Origin: Amycolatopsis acidiphila
GTDB lineage: Bacteria; Actinomycetota; Actinomycetes; Mycobacteriales; Pseudonocardiaceae
DNA length: 64,000 nt
Direction of reading: 5' to 3'
Assembly (NCBI RefSeq): GCF_021391495.1
Contig: NZ_CP090063.1
Location: 2,232,001 to 2,296,000, forward strand
Shown: positions 52,111 through 60,711 of the stretch, one piece after another
Layout of the letters: every line of letters starts with the position of its first letter
Position numbering within the stretch: position 1 is the first letter of the stretch
Notes under the pieces: model-generated
What the model was told of the DNA's origin: nothing
What the model saw: the letters and a program-made list of their open reading frames with translations, nothing else
Database searches by the model: none
Translations under genes and position numbers: made by a program

Positions 52111-52181
52111 GGCCGTGTCAACCGCTGCGGCGGAGGGCCCGGTCTGGGTAACGTGGTCGGTACCAGGAAGGGAGGCGCGTG

Positions 52182-52625
52182 ATGACCGTGCTGTTGCGTG
52201 AGGCGATCGGTGATCGGCTCCGTCATGCCCGCACCAACCAGCGTCGCACACTGCGCGACATCTCCCGCGCCGCCAAGGTGAGCCTCGGCTACCTGTCGGA
52301 GGTGGAGCGGGGACAGAAAGAGGCGTCGAGCGAGCTGCTGGCCTCCATCTGCCAGGCGTTGGAGCTCCCGCTCGGTGAGTTGCTGCACAACGTGGCCGCC
52401 GACGTCTCCGCGCTCGACACAGTCGACGTGGCCACGATGGCCGAGGGCGAGGGCCCGAAGGGCCGTGCCGAGGCCGAGCGCCGTGCGGCCGCGGGCGAGC
52501 TCGAAGGCGGCCGGATGGTCGAGGGCGTGATCGGCAATGACCTCGCCGACCTGCGGGTCTCCCCTCAGCGCATGGGCCCGGCCCTGCGCACGACGATCCA
52601 CGCGCCGAAGATGGTCGCGGCGTAG
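52182..52625 (+). CDS. clgR: XRE-family regulator ClgR
   Basis: ClgR activates clp protease genes and envelope-stress genes in actinobacteria. The 147-residue protein has an XRE HTH at about residues 8-65 ([20 protein letters not shown], then [20 protein letters not shown]). The C-terminal region ([20 protein letters not shown]) ends in A-A, like ClgR proteins that are Clp substrates. ATG 52182 has aagggagg 7 nt upstream. A ClgR-like box precedes it, and pspA-pspM follow as in mycobacteria. Confidence 0.92.
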   Translation: MTVLLREAIGDRLRHARTNQRRTLRDISRAAKVSLGYLSEVERGQKEASSELLASICQALELPLGELLHNVAADVSALDTVDVATMAEGEGPKGRAEAERRAAAGELEGGRMVEGVIGNDLADLRVSPQRMGPALRTTIHAPKMVAA

Positions 52626-52643
52626 GGACCCGGTTCTTCGCAG

Positions 52644-52681
52644 AGGCCACTTTCCGGACGTCGCTGTCCGGGAGGTGGCCT
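52644..52681 (+). terminator. Hairpin after clgR
   Basis: Outer stem aggccac / gtggcct and inner stem ccggac / gtccgg are separated by a 3x3 internal loop. It lies 19 nt after the clgR stop. It should separate clgR from pspA, which then uses its own promoter. Confidence 0.7.
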
Positions 52682-52766
52682 CGCGGTCATTCCGGGGGCG
52701 CGGATCGGGGTAGTCCCTGAAATCCCCCGGGGTCGCCTGGAAGACCGGGCGCTGACCTGACACGAT

Positions 52767-52792
52767 GGAACCCACGCCGAGGCTGGGACGTT
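52767..52792 (+). promoter_or_regulatory. ECF (SigE-type) promoter of pspA
   Basis: GGAAC (52767-52771), a 17-bp spacer and CGTT (52789-52792) match the envelope-stress ECF/SigE consensus of actinobacteria. It lies 77 bp before the pspA ATG and downstream of the clgR hairpin. This fits induction of the phage-shock genes by envelope damage. Confidence 0.65.
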
Positions 52793-52868
52793 GCTGGATC
52801 AAGGGGAGAGCAGCGCCCCATCGGCCGGACAACTTGGACAGTGGGACGCAAGAAGGCAGGCGGAGCAG

Positions 52869-53711
52869 ATGGCCAACCCGTTCATCAAGGCCTGGAAGTA
52901 CCTGATGGCGGCGTTCTCGTCGAAGATCGACGAGCACGCCGACCCGAAGGTGCAGATCCAGCAGGCCATCGAGGACGCACAGCGCAACCACCAGGCGCTG
53001 TCCCAGCAGGCCGCGGCGGTGATCGGTAACCAGCGGCAGCTGGAGATGAAGCTCAACCGGCAGCTGGGCGAGGTCGAGAAGCTGCAGGCCTCGGCCCGCC
53101 AGGCGCTGGTGCTCGCCGACGAGGCCCGCTCGAAGGGCGACGAGCAGAAGGCGACCCAGTACGAGAACGCCGCCGAAGCGTTCGCGACGCAGCTGGTCAC
53201 CGCCGAGCAGAGCATCGAGGACCTCAAGACGCTGCACGACCAGTCGCTGCAGGCGGCCGCGCAGGCCAAGCAGGCCGTCGAGCGCAACGCCACGATGCTG
53301 CAGCAGAAGCTGGCCGAGCGCACGAAGCTGCTCTCGCAGCTGGAGCAGGCCAAGATGCAGGAGAAGGTGTCGGCCTCGCTCAACCAGATGTCGGAGCTGG
53401 CCGCGCCGGGCAACACGCCGTCGCTCGAAGAGGTCCGCGAGAAGATCGAGAAGCGCTACACCACGGCGCTGGGCTCGGCGGAGCTGGCGCAGAACTCGGT
53501 CCAGGGCCGGATGCTGGAGGTCCAGTCGGCGACCACGGAGCTGGCCGGGCATTCCCGGCTGGAGCAGATCCGCGCGTCGATGGAGGGCAAGCCGGTCGCG
53601 CAGGTGACCGACGGCGCGGAGCCGTCGAAGTCGTCGACGGCGCCGACCGCGGACATCCAGCGCGAGATCCAGGCGCGGGTGCAGGCCGAGCAGCAGAAGA
53701 ACCAGGCCTGA
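52869..53711 (+). CDS. pspA: Phage-shock protein PspA/IM30
   Basis: A 280-residue coiled-coil protein that assembles on damaged membranes (ESCRT-III-like fold). It starts [20 protein letters not shown] with an amphipathic helix, then has long heptad-rich helices to about residue 220. The A/Q-rich tail is variable. It is the counterpart of the mycobacterial 35-kDa antigen Rv2744c. ATG 52869 follows ggcggagcag. An ECF-type promoter precedes it, and pspM follows after 12 nt. Confidence 0.95.
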   Translation: MANPFIKAWKYLMAAFSSKIDEHADPKVQIQQAIEDAQRNHQALSQQAAAVIGNQRQLEMKLNRQLGEVEKLQASARQALVLADEARSKGDEQKATQYENAAEAFATQLVTAEQSIEDLKTLHDQSLQAAAQAKQAVERNATMLQQKLAERTKLLSQLEQAKMQEKVSASLNQMSELAAPGNTPSLEEVREKIEKRYTTALGSAELAQNSVQGRMLEVQSATTELAGHSRLEQIRASMEGKPVAQVTDGAEPSKSSTAPTADIQREIQARVQAEQQKNQA

Positions 53712-53723
53712 CCGGGACACGGC

Positions 53724-54617
53724 ATGGGGTCGGGCAGGCGGGACTTCGGCGAGTTCGGCGCGAAGCTGGAAAAGCACCTGGAACGCCTGCCCGACTACGC
53801 GCAGCGCGCGCAGGAGAAGCTGCAGCGGTACTTCCCGCCGGAAGGTGAGCAGAACCCGTTGCGCCGCCCGGCGCCGCCCCGGGCGGTGACGATCACCGAC
53901 GTGCCGGTGTTCGCCGAGGCCCGTTCGCGATGGGCCCGGTGGAACGCGCCGGAGGCGAAGCTTGAGCGCCGCAAGCGGCGGGCGTCGCGGACGCTGACGT
54001 TGTGGATCGTGTTGACGCTGCTGTGCGTGCTGTACGCCGTGTTCACGGGCTTCGGGCTGGTGGGCGCCGGTGGGCTGGGCGAAGCCGCCGGCGGGATCGC
54101 CGGGGCCGTCGTGTTCGGCGCGCTGGGCGTGCGGTCGGGTCTGCGACTACGGCAGCTGAACCGGACCGAACTGCCGGCGAGCAGCACGCCGCCGCCGCTG
54201 CCGGGGCCGAACTCCGCGGCCCGCAGGCCCATGGAGCGGCTGGCCGAATGCGAGGCGTCGCTGGCCGAGCTGTTGCGGCAGCTGTCGGAGTCGGTCGTGC
54301 CGGACATCTCGGTCGAGGACGCGCGAGCGACGGCCGCGGAGGCCGCGTCGGCGCTGCGGGCCCTGGCCGGCCGTGTTCAGGCGATCGAGCGGGCACGCAA
54401 CTCCGCCCCCGCAGGGGAGCGCAAGGCCCTCGAGGCCGCGATCCGCACCCTGCGCGAACAGCTGGACGACGGCCTGGACAGCTACGGCGCGCTGATCGCG
54501 GCGGCGGGGCACGCGGTCGCCGCCGGCGGCAGCGGCCTGCAGCCGTCGAAGGACGCGCTCACCGACGCGACCGACCGGCTCGCCGGTCTCGCGATCGCCC
54601 TGCGGGAGCTTTCCTGA
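53724..54617 (+). CDS. pspM: Envelope-stress membrane protein PspM
   Basis: A 297-residue integral membrane partner of the actinobacterial Psp response (Rv2743c type). Two adjacent hydrophobic helices lie at about residues 93-115 and 118-137. The N-terminus is basic and rich in R/P. The C-terminal ~120 residues form an alanine-rich helical domain (LAECEASLAELLRQLSESVV). In mycobacteria the protein binds PspA at the membrane. Co-transcribed with pspA. Confidence 0.88.
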   Translation: MGSGRRDFGEFGAKLEKHLERLPDYAQRAQEKLQRYFPPEGEQNPLRRPAPPRAVTITDVPVFAEARSRWARWNAPEAKLERRKRRASRTLTLWIVLTLLCVLYAVFTGFGLVGAGGLGEAAGGIAGAVVFGALGVRSGLRLRQLNRTELPASSTPPPLPGPNSAARRPMERLAECEASLAELLRQLSESVVPDISVEDARATAAEAASALRALAGRVQAIERARNSAPAGERKALEAAIRTLREQLDDGLDSYGALIAAAGHAVAAGGSGLQPSKDALTDATDRLAGLAIALRELS

Positions 54618-54710
54618 CGCGGGCTGCTCCCACAGGGTGAAGCGGTTCGATACCTGTGCGTAACGCGAGACGGCTGTTGTCCGGAATATCCGCTGCTTAC
54701 CGTCGGATGG

Positions 54711-56009
54711 ATGGAGACGCTGCCGCTGCCCCCAGAACCGGCGCCACTACCCCCGGCGCCGCTCAGTGCTCACCGCCAGGTCCTCGCCGCGTACGACCGT
54801 ATCGCCGAGGCCGGCCGACCCGAACTGTGGACCATCCTCCGCCCCTGTGAAGACGTCCTCGTCGACGCGAAAGCCGTGGACGAGCGCGTGCGCGCCGGCG
54901 AGCCGCTGCCGCTCGCGGGCCTGCTCGCCGCGGTCGCCGACCCCCTCGACGTCGCCGGCCTGCCGACGAGCGGCCGCCCGGACACGAGCGCTACCGCGGT
55001 CCGCCGCCTGACCGAGGCCGGTGCCGTCGTACTCGGCAAGATAGTCCTGGACCGGTCCGGCGCCGCCGTGGTCGCGCTCGGTCTGGTCGACGTCACGATC
55101 GGAACCGGGATGGCGGCGTGCGACGGCGTCGTCGGGCTCGCCCCGACACCCGGCCTCGTCCCCGTGACCGGCGTGCCGGACCGCGTCGGCGTCTTCGCCC
55201 GCACCGTCGCCGACGGCCAGCGCGTTCTGGCCGCGATGACCGGGCCCGACCCCGCCGATCCGTCCAGCCGGGCGTGGCCGTCGTCGGTGCGGCTTTCGGC
55301 GGGAGAACGGCCAAGGCTGGCCATTCCCGTCGAGGCCGCGTCCGGCGCTTTCCGTACGGCCGTCGAGGATCTGCTCGCCGCCGGTGCCACCGTCGAAACC
55401 GTTGGCAGCACAGGGTTTCTCGACCACACCGCGAAGTACGACGCGCTGTTGCTGCCGTTGGCCCCCGAGCACGGCGAGCTGCTCGGGTTCCCGGTGGTCA
55501 CGGTGCCCGGTGTCAGCGTCGTCGCGCGGCTGTTCGAGGACCAGATCGCGCTCGACATCGCCGCGTACCTGCATGCCGAGCAGATCCGGAACCCTTATCC
55601 GGACACCGGAATCGACCTCGTCGTGTTCGGTGCGCACCTACGGGGCCAGCCGCTCAACACGCAGCTGACCGACCTCGGCGCGCGGTTTCTCGGCGAGGTG
55701 GAGACCGCCGGTTCCTACCGGATGGTCGCGCTGCCCACCAGCCCGCCGCAGCCCGGCATCCTCCCGGTCGCCGGGGGCGCCCCGCTCGCGGGCGAACGGT
55801 GGACGATCTCACCTGCGGGGCTGGGCTCGTTCCTCGACGGGCTGCCTCAGCCGATGAGACCGGGCGAGATCGAGCTGGCGGACGGCAGCACCGCGATGTC
55901 CTTCCACTGTGGCGTGCCGGCGGGCGCGCACGCCCGGGACATCACCAGGTTCGATGACTGGCGGGCATACCTGCGACACCTCACCGCCACCCGGCCAATG
56001 TCCTGTTGA
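54711..56009 (+). CDS. Allophanate-hydrolase-related protein lacking the amidase catalytic triad
   Basis: A 432-residue protein. The N-terminal ~240 residues align by eye to amidase-signature enzymes ([42 protein letters not shown]). But the lysine of AVKDNIDV is replaced (AVADPLDV), and the GGSSSGSA serine loop is deleted, since [11 protein letters not shown] runs straight on to GAAVVALG. The C-terminal ~120 residues match the AtzF/DUR1 allophanate-hydrolase tail ([39 protein letters not shown]). It cannot work as an amidase, so a binding or regulatory role is possible. It overlaps pyrD (convergent) by 29 bp. Confidence 0.75.
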   Translation: METLPLPPEPAPLPPAPLSAHRQVLAAYDRIAEAGRPELWTILRPCEDVLVDAKAVDERVRAGEPLPLAGLLAAVADPLDVAGLPTSGRPDTSATAVRRLTEAGAVVLGKIVLDRSGAAVVALGLVDVTIGTGMAACDGVVGLAPTPGLVPVTGVPDRVGVFARTVADGQRVLAAMTGPDPADPSSRAWPSSVRLSAGERPRLAIPVEAASGAFRTAVEDLLAAGATVETVGSTGFLDHTAKYDALLLPLAPEHGELLGFPVVTVPGVSVVARLFEDQIALDIAAYLHAEQIRNPYPDTGIDLVVFGAHLRGQPLNTQLTDLGARFLGEVETAGSYRMVALPTSPPQPGILPVAGGAPLAGERWTISPAGLGSFLDGLPQPMRPGEIELADGSTAMSFHCGVPAGAHARDITRFDDWRAYLRHLTATRPMSC

Positions 56010-57012
56010 TCTCCCGGATCAGCCCGGGCCCCCGCAACGCGAACCCGGTGTAGACCTGGACGAGGCTGGCGCCCGCGTCCAGCAGCGCTCGCGCGTCCGC
56101 GCCACTGAGGACCCCGCCGACGCCGATGATCGGCAACCTGCCTTCGGTGTGCTCGTGGACGAACCGCACCACCTCGCGGGCGCGCGCGGCCAGCGGACGG
56201 CCGGAGAGCCCGCCGGTTTCCTTGCCCAGCGCGGCTTCCGGGCCGGTGAGTCCGTCGCGGGACAGCGTCGTGTTGGTCGCGATCACCCCGGCCACGCCGT
56301 GCGCGTCGCACACCTCCAGCAGCTCGGCGAGCGCGGTGTCGGTCAGGTCGGGCGCGACCTTCACGAGCAACGGCGTCGGAGTCACGGCGAGCTCGGCCGA
56401 CGTGCGCTGGAGTTCGCCCAGCAGCTCCGCGAGCGCATTTTTGTCCTGCAGCTCCCGCAATCCGGGGGTGTTGGGGGAGCTGACGTTGACGGCGAAGTAG
56501 TCCGCGTACGGGTACAGCGCGCGCAGCGAGTGACGGTAGTCGTCGACGGCGTCGTCCAGTGGGACCACTTTGGACTTGCCGATGCTGATTCCCAGTGGAA
56601 CAGCCGGTTTCCCGCCGTCCGCGAGCCGTCGGGCGAGCGCGTCCGCGCCGGAGTTGTTGAACCCCATGCGGTTGACGACCGCGTCGTTGGCGGCGAGGGT
56701 GAACAGGCGCGGCTTCGGGTTCCCCGGCTGCGCGAGCCGCGTGACGGTGCCGACCTCGACGAAGCCGAAGCCCAGCGAAGGCCAGGCGTGCAGCGCGCGC
56801 CCGTCCTTGTCCATGCCCGCGGCCAGCCCGACGCGGTTGGGAAAACGCAGCCCGAAGACGGTGGCGGGGTCGTCGGCGGCGTAGAAGTCACGCAGGAGCG
56901 GGGGCTGGGCGGGCAGCAGGCTCAGGGCGCGGACCGTCCGCTCGTGCACGGTTTCGGGGTCGTCGCGGTTGAGCCGGTAGAGCGCGGGGCGGATCAGCTT
57001 CTCGAACAGCAC
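55981..57012 (-). CDS. pyrD: Dihydroorotate dehydrogenase (quinone), class 2
   Basis: PyrD oxidises dihydroorotate to orotate at the membrane using quinone, in pyrimidine synthesis. The 343-residue FMN barrel opens with the amphipathic helix [19 protein letters not shown] that defines class 2. [10 protein letters not shown] binds FMN, and the catalytic serine is in [11 protein letters not shown] (near residue 177). The conserved NTT and GVGGV loops are intact. ATG 57012 is the start. It is 15 nt from the GNAT stop codon upstream on the same strand. Confidence 0.96.
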   Translation of the reverse strand: MLFEKLIRPALYRLNRDDPETVHERTVRALSLLPAQPPLLRDFYAADDPATVFGLRFPNRVGLAAGMDKDGRALHAWPSLGFGFVEVGTVTRLAQPGNPKPRLFTLAANDAVVNRMGFNNSGADALARRLADGGKPAVPLGISIGKSKVVPLDDAVDDYRHSLRALYPYADYFAVNVSSPNTPGLRELQDKNALAELLGELQRTSAELAVTPTPLLVKVAPDLTDTALAELLEVCDAHGVAGVIATNTTLSRDGLTGPEAALGKETGGLSGRPLAARAREVVRFVHEHTEGRLPIIGVGGVLSGADARALLDAGASLVQVYTGFALRGPGLIREINRTLAGWR

Positions 57013-57027
57013 GCCCTACATCTTCGC

Positions 57028-57585
57028 TCAGCCCTTCTGCCACTCCGTGTCCAGCATCGCGTAGACGAGCTCGTCGACCCATTGGCCCTTCACGCGCTCG
57101 TTCTCGCGCAGGTGCGCCTCGCGGCGCATGCCGAGGCCCTCCATGAGCGAGGCGGAGGCGATGTTGCGGGCGTCACAGCGGCCGAAGATGCGGTGCAGCT
57201 TCAGTTCGTCGAAGCCCAGGCGCAGGATCTCGATGGCCGCCTCGGCCGCGTAGCCCTTCCCGTGGTGGCGGGGGTGCAGGACGATGGTGAGTTCGCCGGT
57301 GCCGTGCTCGGCGCTCGTCCAGCCCAGGGACAGCTCGCCGATGAGCTCGCCGGTGTCGACGAGCTCGACCCCCATGGACAGCGTCTGGCCGGGCTGCGTG
57401 AGGCTGGTGTGCTCCGCCTTCTTCGTCAGCAGCTCGAGGCTCTGCGCGCGGCCGTGGGGCTCCCAGTACAGGAAGCGGACGACTTCGGGGTGTGCGTAGA
57501 GCGCGTGGAACGCCGTGATGTCGTTCCGGGTCAAGGGGCGCAGGATCAGCCGCGGCGTCTTGATGGGGTATGTGGGCTGGAGCAC
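57028..57585 (-). CDS. GNAT-family acetyltransferase (RimJ/RimL-like)
   Basis: A 185-residue protein with the RimJ/RimL pattern: TPRLILRPLTRNDITAFHAL at the start, IVLHPRHHGKGYAAEAAIE as motif A, and RCDARNIASASLMEGLGMRR. The substrate may be a protein N-terminus or an antibiotic. GTG 57585 is chosen: TACGCT lies 8-13 nt upstream, implying a leaderless message. The frame stays open to GTG 58011, but that upstream part looks non-coding. pyrD follows after 15 nt. Confidence 0.9.
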   Translation of the reverse strand: MLQPTYPIKTPRLILRPLTRNDITAFHALYAHPEVVRFLYWEPHGRAQSLELLTKKAEHTSLTQPGQTLSMGVELVDTGELIGELSLGWTSAEHGTGELTIVLHPRHHGKGYAAEAAIEILRLGFDELKLHRIFGRCDARNIASASLMEGLGMRREAHLRENERVKGQWVDELVYAMLDTEWQKG

Positions 57586-57704
57586 ACGGAGCAGCGTAAC
57601 CGCCCGCGGGCCGCTCACCTGGGTGAATGCGGCAGGAAATATGCAAAAGTTAGGAAACCGGTGGCAGCCGGGGGTGCTCGTCACCTGATCGACTGCGGGC
57701 ATTT

Positions 57705-57810
57705 CCGGCAGTCGGCGCAATCTTCGCGGGCACCGCTCCGCCGGGCGTCGCCTGGTCCCGGCAGTCGGCGCGATCGTCGCGGCGCCGTTCCGCGGGGCGT
57801 CGCCTGGGCC
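57705..57810. repeat. Two imperfect 53-bp direct repeats
   Basis: Unit 1 (57705-57757) and unit 2 (57758-57810) both start ccggcagtcggcgc and end gggcgtcgcctgg plus a few bases, about 80 percent alike. They abut with no spacer. The differences suggest an old duplication kept in the non-coding tract. Confidence 0.75.
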
Positions 57811-57845
57811 TCGCCAGCCGGGTACGGGAAACCCCCGGCGCGTCT

Positions 57846-57871
57846 CCGACAACGTCGTCAGCCGTTGTCGG
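57846..57871 (-). terminator. 9-bp hairpin in the gap
   Basis: ccgacaacg-N8-cgttgtcgg is a perfect stem-loop about 160 nt downstream of the mini-ORF on the minus strand. There is no T-run. It could end or stabilise the mini-gene RNA. Confidence 0.4.
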
Positions 57872-58032
57872 CCCGAGCCGGACTTGCTCGGGGCGCCGGG
57901 GGTCCGGTGACTGCCTGGTATTCGCCGGCAGGCTCCACTGTCCTGTCGCGGCCCGGACGCCGACGGCGTCGACGGGGCGCGGCACACCGTGACGGTTTGT
58001 CTGGTCGTCACGAGCTTTCGCAGCTTCGTCCG

Positions 58033-58071
58033 CTAGCGGACAGCCACCTCACGAGTCCTGTCGATATTCAA
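58033..58071 (-). CDS. 12-codon mini-ORF with strong Shine-Dalgarno
   Basis: TTG AAT ATC GAC AGG ACT CGT GAG GTG GCT GTC CGC TAG on the minus strand would encode MNIDRTREVAVR. Nine nt upstream is AAAGGAGGT (58081-58089), a near-complete match to the 16S anti-Shine-Dalgarno. A -35/-10 pair lies above it. The stop codon is buried in a 14-bp palindrome, so translation would melt that structure. I believe similar TREVAVR-type mini-ORFs occur in other actinobacteria, but I cannot verify this here. It may be a leader peptide or a micro-protein. Confidence 0.5.
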   Translation of the reverse strand: MNIDRTREVAVR

Positions 58072-58102
58072 CTGAGGACCACCTCCTTTCTCGTGTACTG
58101 CC

Positions 58103-58132
58103 AAGTTATGCCCGCCCGGGCCGCTCTCGCAA
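58103..58132 (-). promoter_or_regulatory. Promoter of the mini-ORF
   Basis: On the minus strand TTGCGA (58127-58132) and TAACTT (58103-58108) are 18 bp apart, a good housekeeping-sigma fit. The expected transcription start near 58096 leaves about 25 nt to the mini-ORF start. It begins 11 bp after the nei2 stop codon. Confidence 0.6.
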
Positions 58133-58143
58133 CATCGTTTATT

Positions 58144-58947
58144 TCACTTCCCGGGGGCGGGCCCGCGCTGGCAGCGGGGGCAGTACCAGGTCGGCCGCTG
58201 CTGCACGTCGTGCCCCTGGGTGCCCACCCCCAGTCGGCCGCCGCAGCGGAAGCAGCCCTGCCTGGTGCGCTCGTAGACCCAGTTGCGCCGGCCCCGCGCG
58301 GTGTCCCCGGTCGTGCTCTGCTCGTGCCGCCACGCGTTGGCCAGCAACAGCTTGCGTGCGAGCGCCACCGTCCTCCCGGCGTCCACTTCGGACACCGGAA
58401 CCCACGGCGTGACGCCGAGCAGGAAGCAGACCTCGCACTTGTACAGGTTGCCGACCCCGGCCATCACCCGCTGGTCCAGCAGGGCGAGCCCGAGCTCGCG
58501 AGCCGGGTCCGCGCGCAGCGCCGCGACGGCCCGCTCCGCGTGCTCGTCCGTCCACTGTGGATCGAGCAGGTCGGGTCCGAGGTGCCCGACGAGACGCGAC
58601 TCGGTGTCCGTCGGCAGCAGCTCGAGGTCGTGCAGCCGGAACCCGACCGCCTGCACCTCGGCGTCGGCGAGGATCACCCGCACCAGGTGCGCGGGATGCC
58701 GCCACCGCGCGCCTGCCCGGTAGACCTCCCACGAGCCGTCCATCTTGAGGTGGCTGTGCAGGCTCAGCTCGCCGGAGAACCGCGTGAACAGGTGCTTGCC
58801 GACCGTCCCCACGCCCAGCACGGTCCGGCCCGTCAGATCGGCCGTGGCCAGCGCCGGATGCCGGAAGTCGGTACGCGACAGCGTCCGCCCCGCGAGGGCG
58901 CGGTCGAGCTTCTTGCCCGCCAGGAAGACGGTGTCACCCTCGGGCAT
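58144..58947 (-). CDS. nei2: Endonuclease VIII-type DNA glycosylase (Fpg/Nei family)
   Basis: A base-excision glycosylase/AP lyase. MPEGDTV supplies the N-terminal proline nucleophile and the catalytic glutamate. The H2TH helix region (LLDQRVMAGVGNLYKCEVCF) and the zinc finger CFRC ... CPRC near the C-terminus are complete. The 267 residues match Nei2-type actinobacterial proteins. ATG 58947 overlaps the end of the ParA-like gene by 14 bp, so the two are likely co-transcribed. Confidence 0.93.
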   Translation of the reverse strand: MPEGDTVFLAGKKLDRALAGRTLSRTDFRHPALATADLTGRTVLGVGTVGKHLFTRFSGELSLHSHLKMDGSWEVYRAGARWRHPAHLVRVILADAEVQAVGFRLHDLELLPTDTESRLVGHLGPDLLDPQWTDEHAERAVAALRADPARELGLALLDQRVMAGVGNLYKCEVCFLLGVTPWVPVSEVDAGRTVALARKLLLANAWRHEQSTTGDTARGRRNWVYERTRQGCFRCGGRLGVGTQGHDVQQRPTWYCPRCQRGPAPGK

Positions 58948-59806
58948 CGGTTCGGATCGGCTCGATCGGGCCCGTGATCTCGGCCTCGGTCTCCGGCTCG
59001 GCGTCGATGCGGTGGCGGCCGGCCCGGTTGGACCGCAGGATCTTGGCCAGCACCATGTTGAACGTCAGCGCGATCTCCTGGGCGCCGGGGGAGTGCCACT
59101 CGTGGATCGGGCTGCACGCCCCCTGCGCCTGCTGGATCGCCAGCCGGTCCGGGATCGCGGTGGGCATGACCAGCGCGCCGAAGGACTCGCGCAGCTCCGC
59201 GATGCGGAACTGGTGCTCGTGCGAGCGCGGCCGGAGCCGGTTCACCAGCACGCCGACCGCCCGCAGGTCCTGGTTGTGCTCGTCACGGACGCTTTCGATC
59301 GCCTCCAGCGCGCGCTGCGCCCCCGCGACGGCGTACATCGTCGGCTCGGTGACCAGGATGGCGCTGTCCGCGGCGACCAGTGCCGACTTGGTCAGCCTGC
59401 CCAGCGACGGCGGGCAGTCGAGGATCACCAGGTCGTAGGGCTTGCCGCGCGGTGGCGACTGGTCCAGCTCGTCGAGGGCGCGCGACAGGCTCGCCAGCCG
59501 CCGCTCGTCGGGGCCGGGCTCGTTGAGCGCCTCCAGCTCCTCGGCGCCCACCAGGACGTCGATGTCGTCGCTCCACACGCTCCGCGCGATGGCACGTTCG
59601 AGCACCGGCAGCTGCGGGGTCTCCAGCACGTCCGCCAGGGTGGCGTCGGTGTAGGGCGGGTCCAGGGAGGCCGTGGCGTTGCCCTGCGGGTCGAGGTCGG
59701 CGACGAGCGTGTGGATACCCCGGCGCATCGCGGCCGAGGCGATGCCCAGAGCGACCGTCGTTTTGCCGACGCCTCCCTTGAGGCTGAGTACGGCGACCGT
59801 GTGCAC
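58934..59806 (-). CDS. ParA/MinD-type ATPase
   Basis: A 290-residue deviant-Walker ATPase. SLKGGVGKTT (residues ~8-17) carries the signature lysine, DLDPQGNA is A', and the Walker B is YDLVILDCPPSLG. It lacks the N-terminal HTH of plasmid ParA, and no parB or parS is adjacent, so it is an orphan positioning ATPase, not the chromosome-partition pair. Its cargo is unknown. GTG 59806 is the start. It is divergent from a methyltransferase with a 129-bp gap. Confidence 0.88.
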   Translation of the reverse strand: MHTVAVLSLKGGVGKTTVALGIASAAMRRGIHTLVADLDPQGNATASLDPPYTDATLADVLETPQLPVLERAIARSVWSDDIDVLVGAEELEALNEPGPDERRLASLSRALDELDQSPPRGKPYDLVILDCPPSLGRLTKSALVAADSAILVTEPTMYAVAGAQRALEAIESVRDEHNQDLRAVGVLVNRLRPRSHEHQFRIAELRESFGALVMPTAIPDRLAIQQAQGACSPIHEWHSPGAQEIALTFNMVLAKILRSNRAGRHRIDAEPETEAEITGPIEPIRTDARG

Positions 59807-59935
59807 GTCCCCGAGGGTAGCCGGGCGCGCCCGCGCACCGCGCCCGCTGTCTTGTTACCAGGCCTGCCGAAAGCAGGCCGGCCGCCGTGCCTGCCGGTCG
59901 GCTCGGCGATTGTCAGCGCAGTACGCTGTTCTCCC

Positions 59936-60700
59936 ATGCGAACGGAGATCGGGGCGGCACGCGGCTCGAGCGCGGTCTGGCGGGTACTCGAGGACGAGGT
60001 GGCCCGGGTCCGGGCGCAGGGCACGGCCGAGCCCCACGTCGTCGACGTCGGCGGCGGGACCGGGGTGTGGGCGGTGCCGCTGGCGGCCGCCGGCTGCGTG
60101 GTGACCGTCGTCGAGCCGAACCAGAACGCACTGGCCACCCTGCGCCGCCGCGCGCAGGAGACCGAGGTCGCCGACCGGATCGTCGTGGTGGCCGACGACA
60201 CGGACGCGCTCAGCGAGTGCGTGCGGGCCGGGTCGGGCGACCTGGTCCTGGCGCACGGGCTGCTGGAGATCGTCGACGACCCGAACCGCGCGGCCACCGC
60301 ACTGGCCGCCGCCGTCGCTCCGGGCGGGGCGGTGTCGGTGCTTGCCGCGAACCGCTTCGCGGCCGTGCTGCACCGCGCGCTCGCCGGCCGCCTTGCCGCG
60401 GCGCGGCACCTGCTGACCGGCGCGAACGGCGTCCTGCCCGACGACGGGGAGAGCCTCCTGCGCCGGTTCGACAGCGTGGGCCTGCAGACCCTGCTGGAAG
60501 CGGCCGGCCTGGACATCGCGCTCCTGCAGGGCGACGGCGTGGTGTCCGATTCGCTGGGCGAGGTGGAGTCCGCGCAGTTCAGCGGCGACGAGCTGACGGA
60601 GTTCGAGACTGCCGCGAGCGTCGTATCGCCGCTGCGGGACATCGCGACCCGGCTGCACGTGCTGGCCCGGAAACCCGGAACTGTCGGTGGGGCCCCGTAG
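59936..60700 (+). CDS. Class I SAM-dependent methyltransferase
   Basis: A 254-residue Rossmann methyltransferase. Motif I is VVDVGGGTGVWAVPLA (near residue 37), the acidic end of strand 2 is VVEPNQ, and LVLAHGLLEIVDDP is motif IV. It resembles SmtA/CmoM-like enzymes. ATG 59936 lies 9 nt after TACGCT, suggesting a leaderless message. dinB follows 11 nt later, so both are probably one transcript. The substrate is unknown. Confidence 0.85.
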   Translation: MRTEIGAARGSSAVWRVLEDEVARVRAQGTAEPHVVDVGGGTGVWAVPLAAAGCVVTVVEPNQNALATLRRRAQETEVADRIVVVADDTDALSECVRAGSGDLVLAHGLLEIVDDPNRAATALAAAVAPGGAVSVLAANRFAAVLHRALAGRLAAARHLLTGANGVLPDDGESLLRRFDSVGLQTLLEAAGLDIALLQGDGVVSDSLGEVESAQFSGDELTEFETAASVVSPLRDIATRLHVLARKPGTVGGAP

Positions 60701-60711
60701 GCTCTGCCTCG

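Larger units (their letters stand above)
57586..58143. other. 558-bp gap with mini-gene, palindromes and tandem duplication
   Basis: No normal gene lies here. On the minus strand, in order, are a promoter (58103-58132), a perfect ribosome site with a 12-codon ORF (58033-58071), a 14-bp palindrome, gtccgctagcggac (58028-58041), a 9-bp hairpin (57846-57871), and a 53-bp tandem duplication (57705-57810). An AT-rich patch follows (57629-57657), then the GNAT gene. The ordered parts suggest a structured transcript starting downstream of nei2. Confidence 0.6.

Noticed and set aside
57586..58011. N-terminal extension of the GNAT protein to GTG 58011
   Set aside because: The 142 extra residues are low-complexity R/P/S/G-rich, include the 53-bp duplication, and do not belong to the GNAT family; RimJ/RimL proteins start at TPRLILRPL.
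58934..59806. Chromosome partition parAB locus
   Set aside because: No ParB gene or parS-like palindrome is adjacent, and neighbours (nei2, methyltransferase, dinB) do not match the oriC region.
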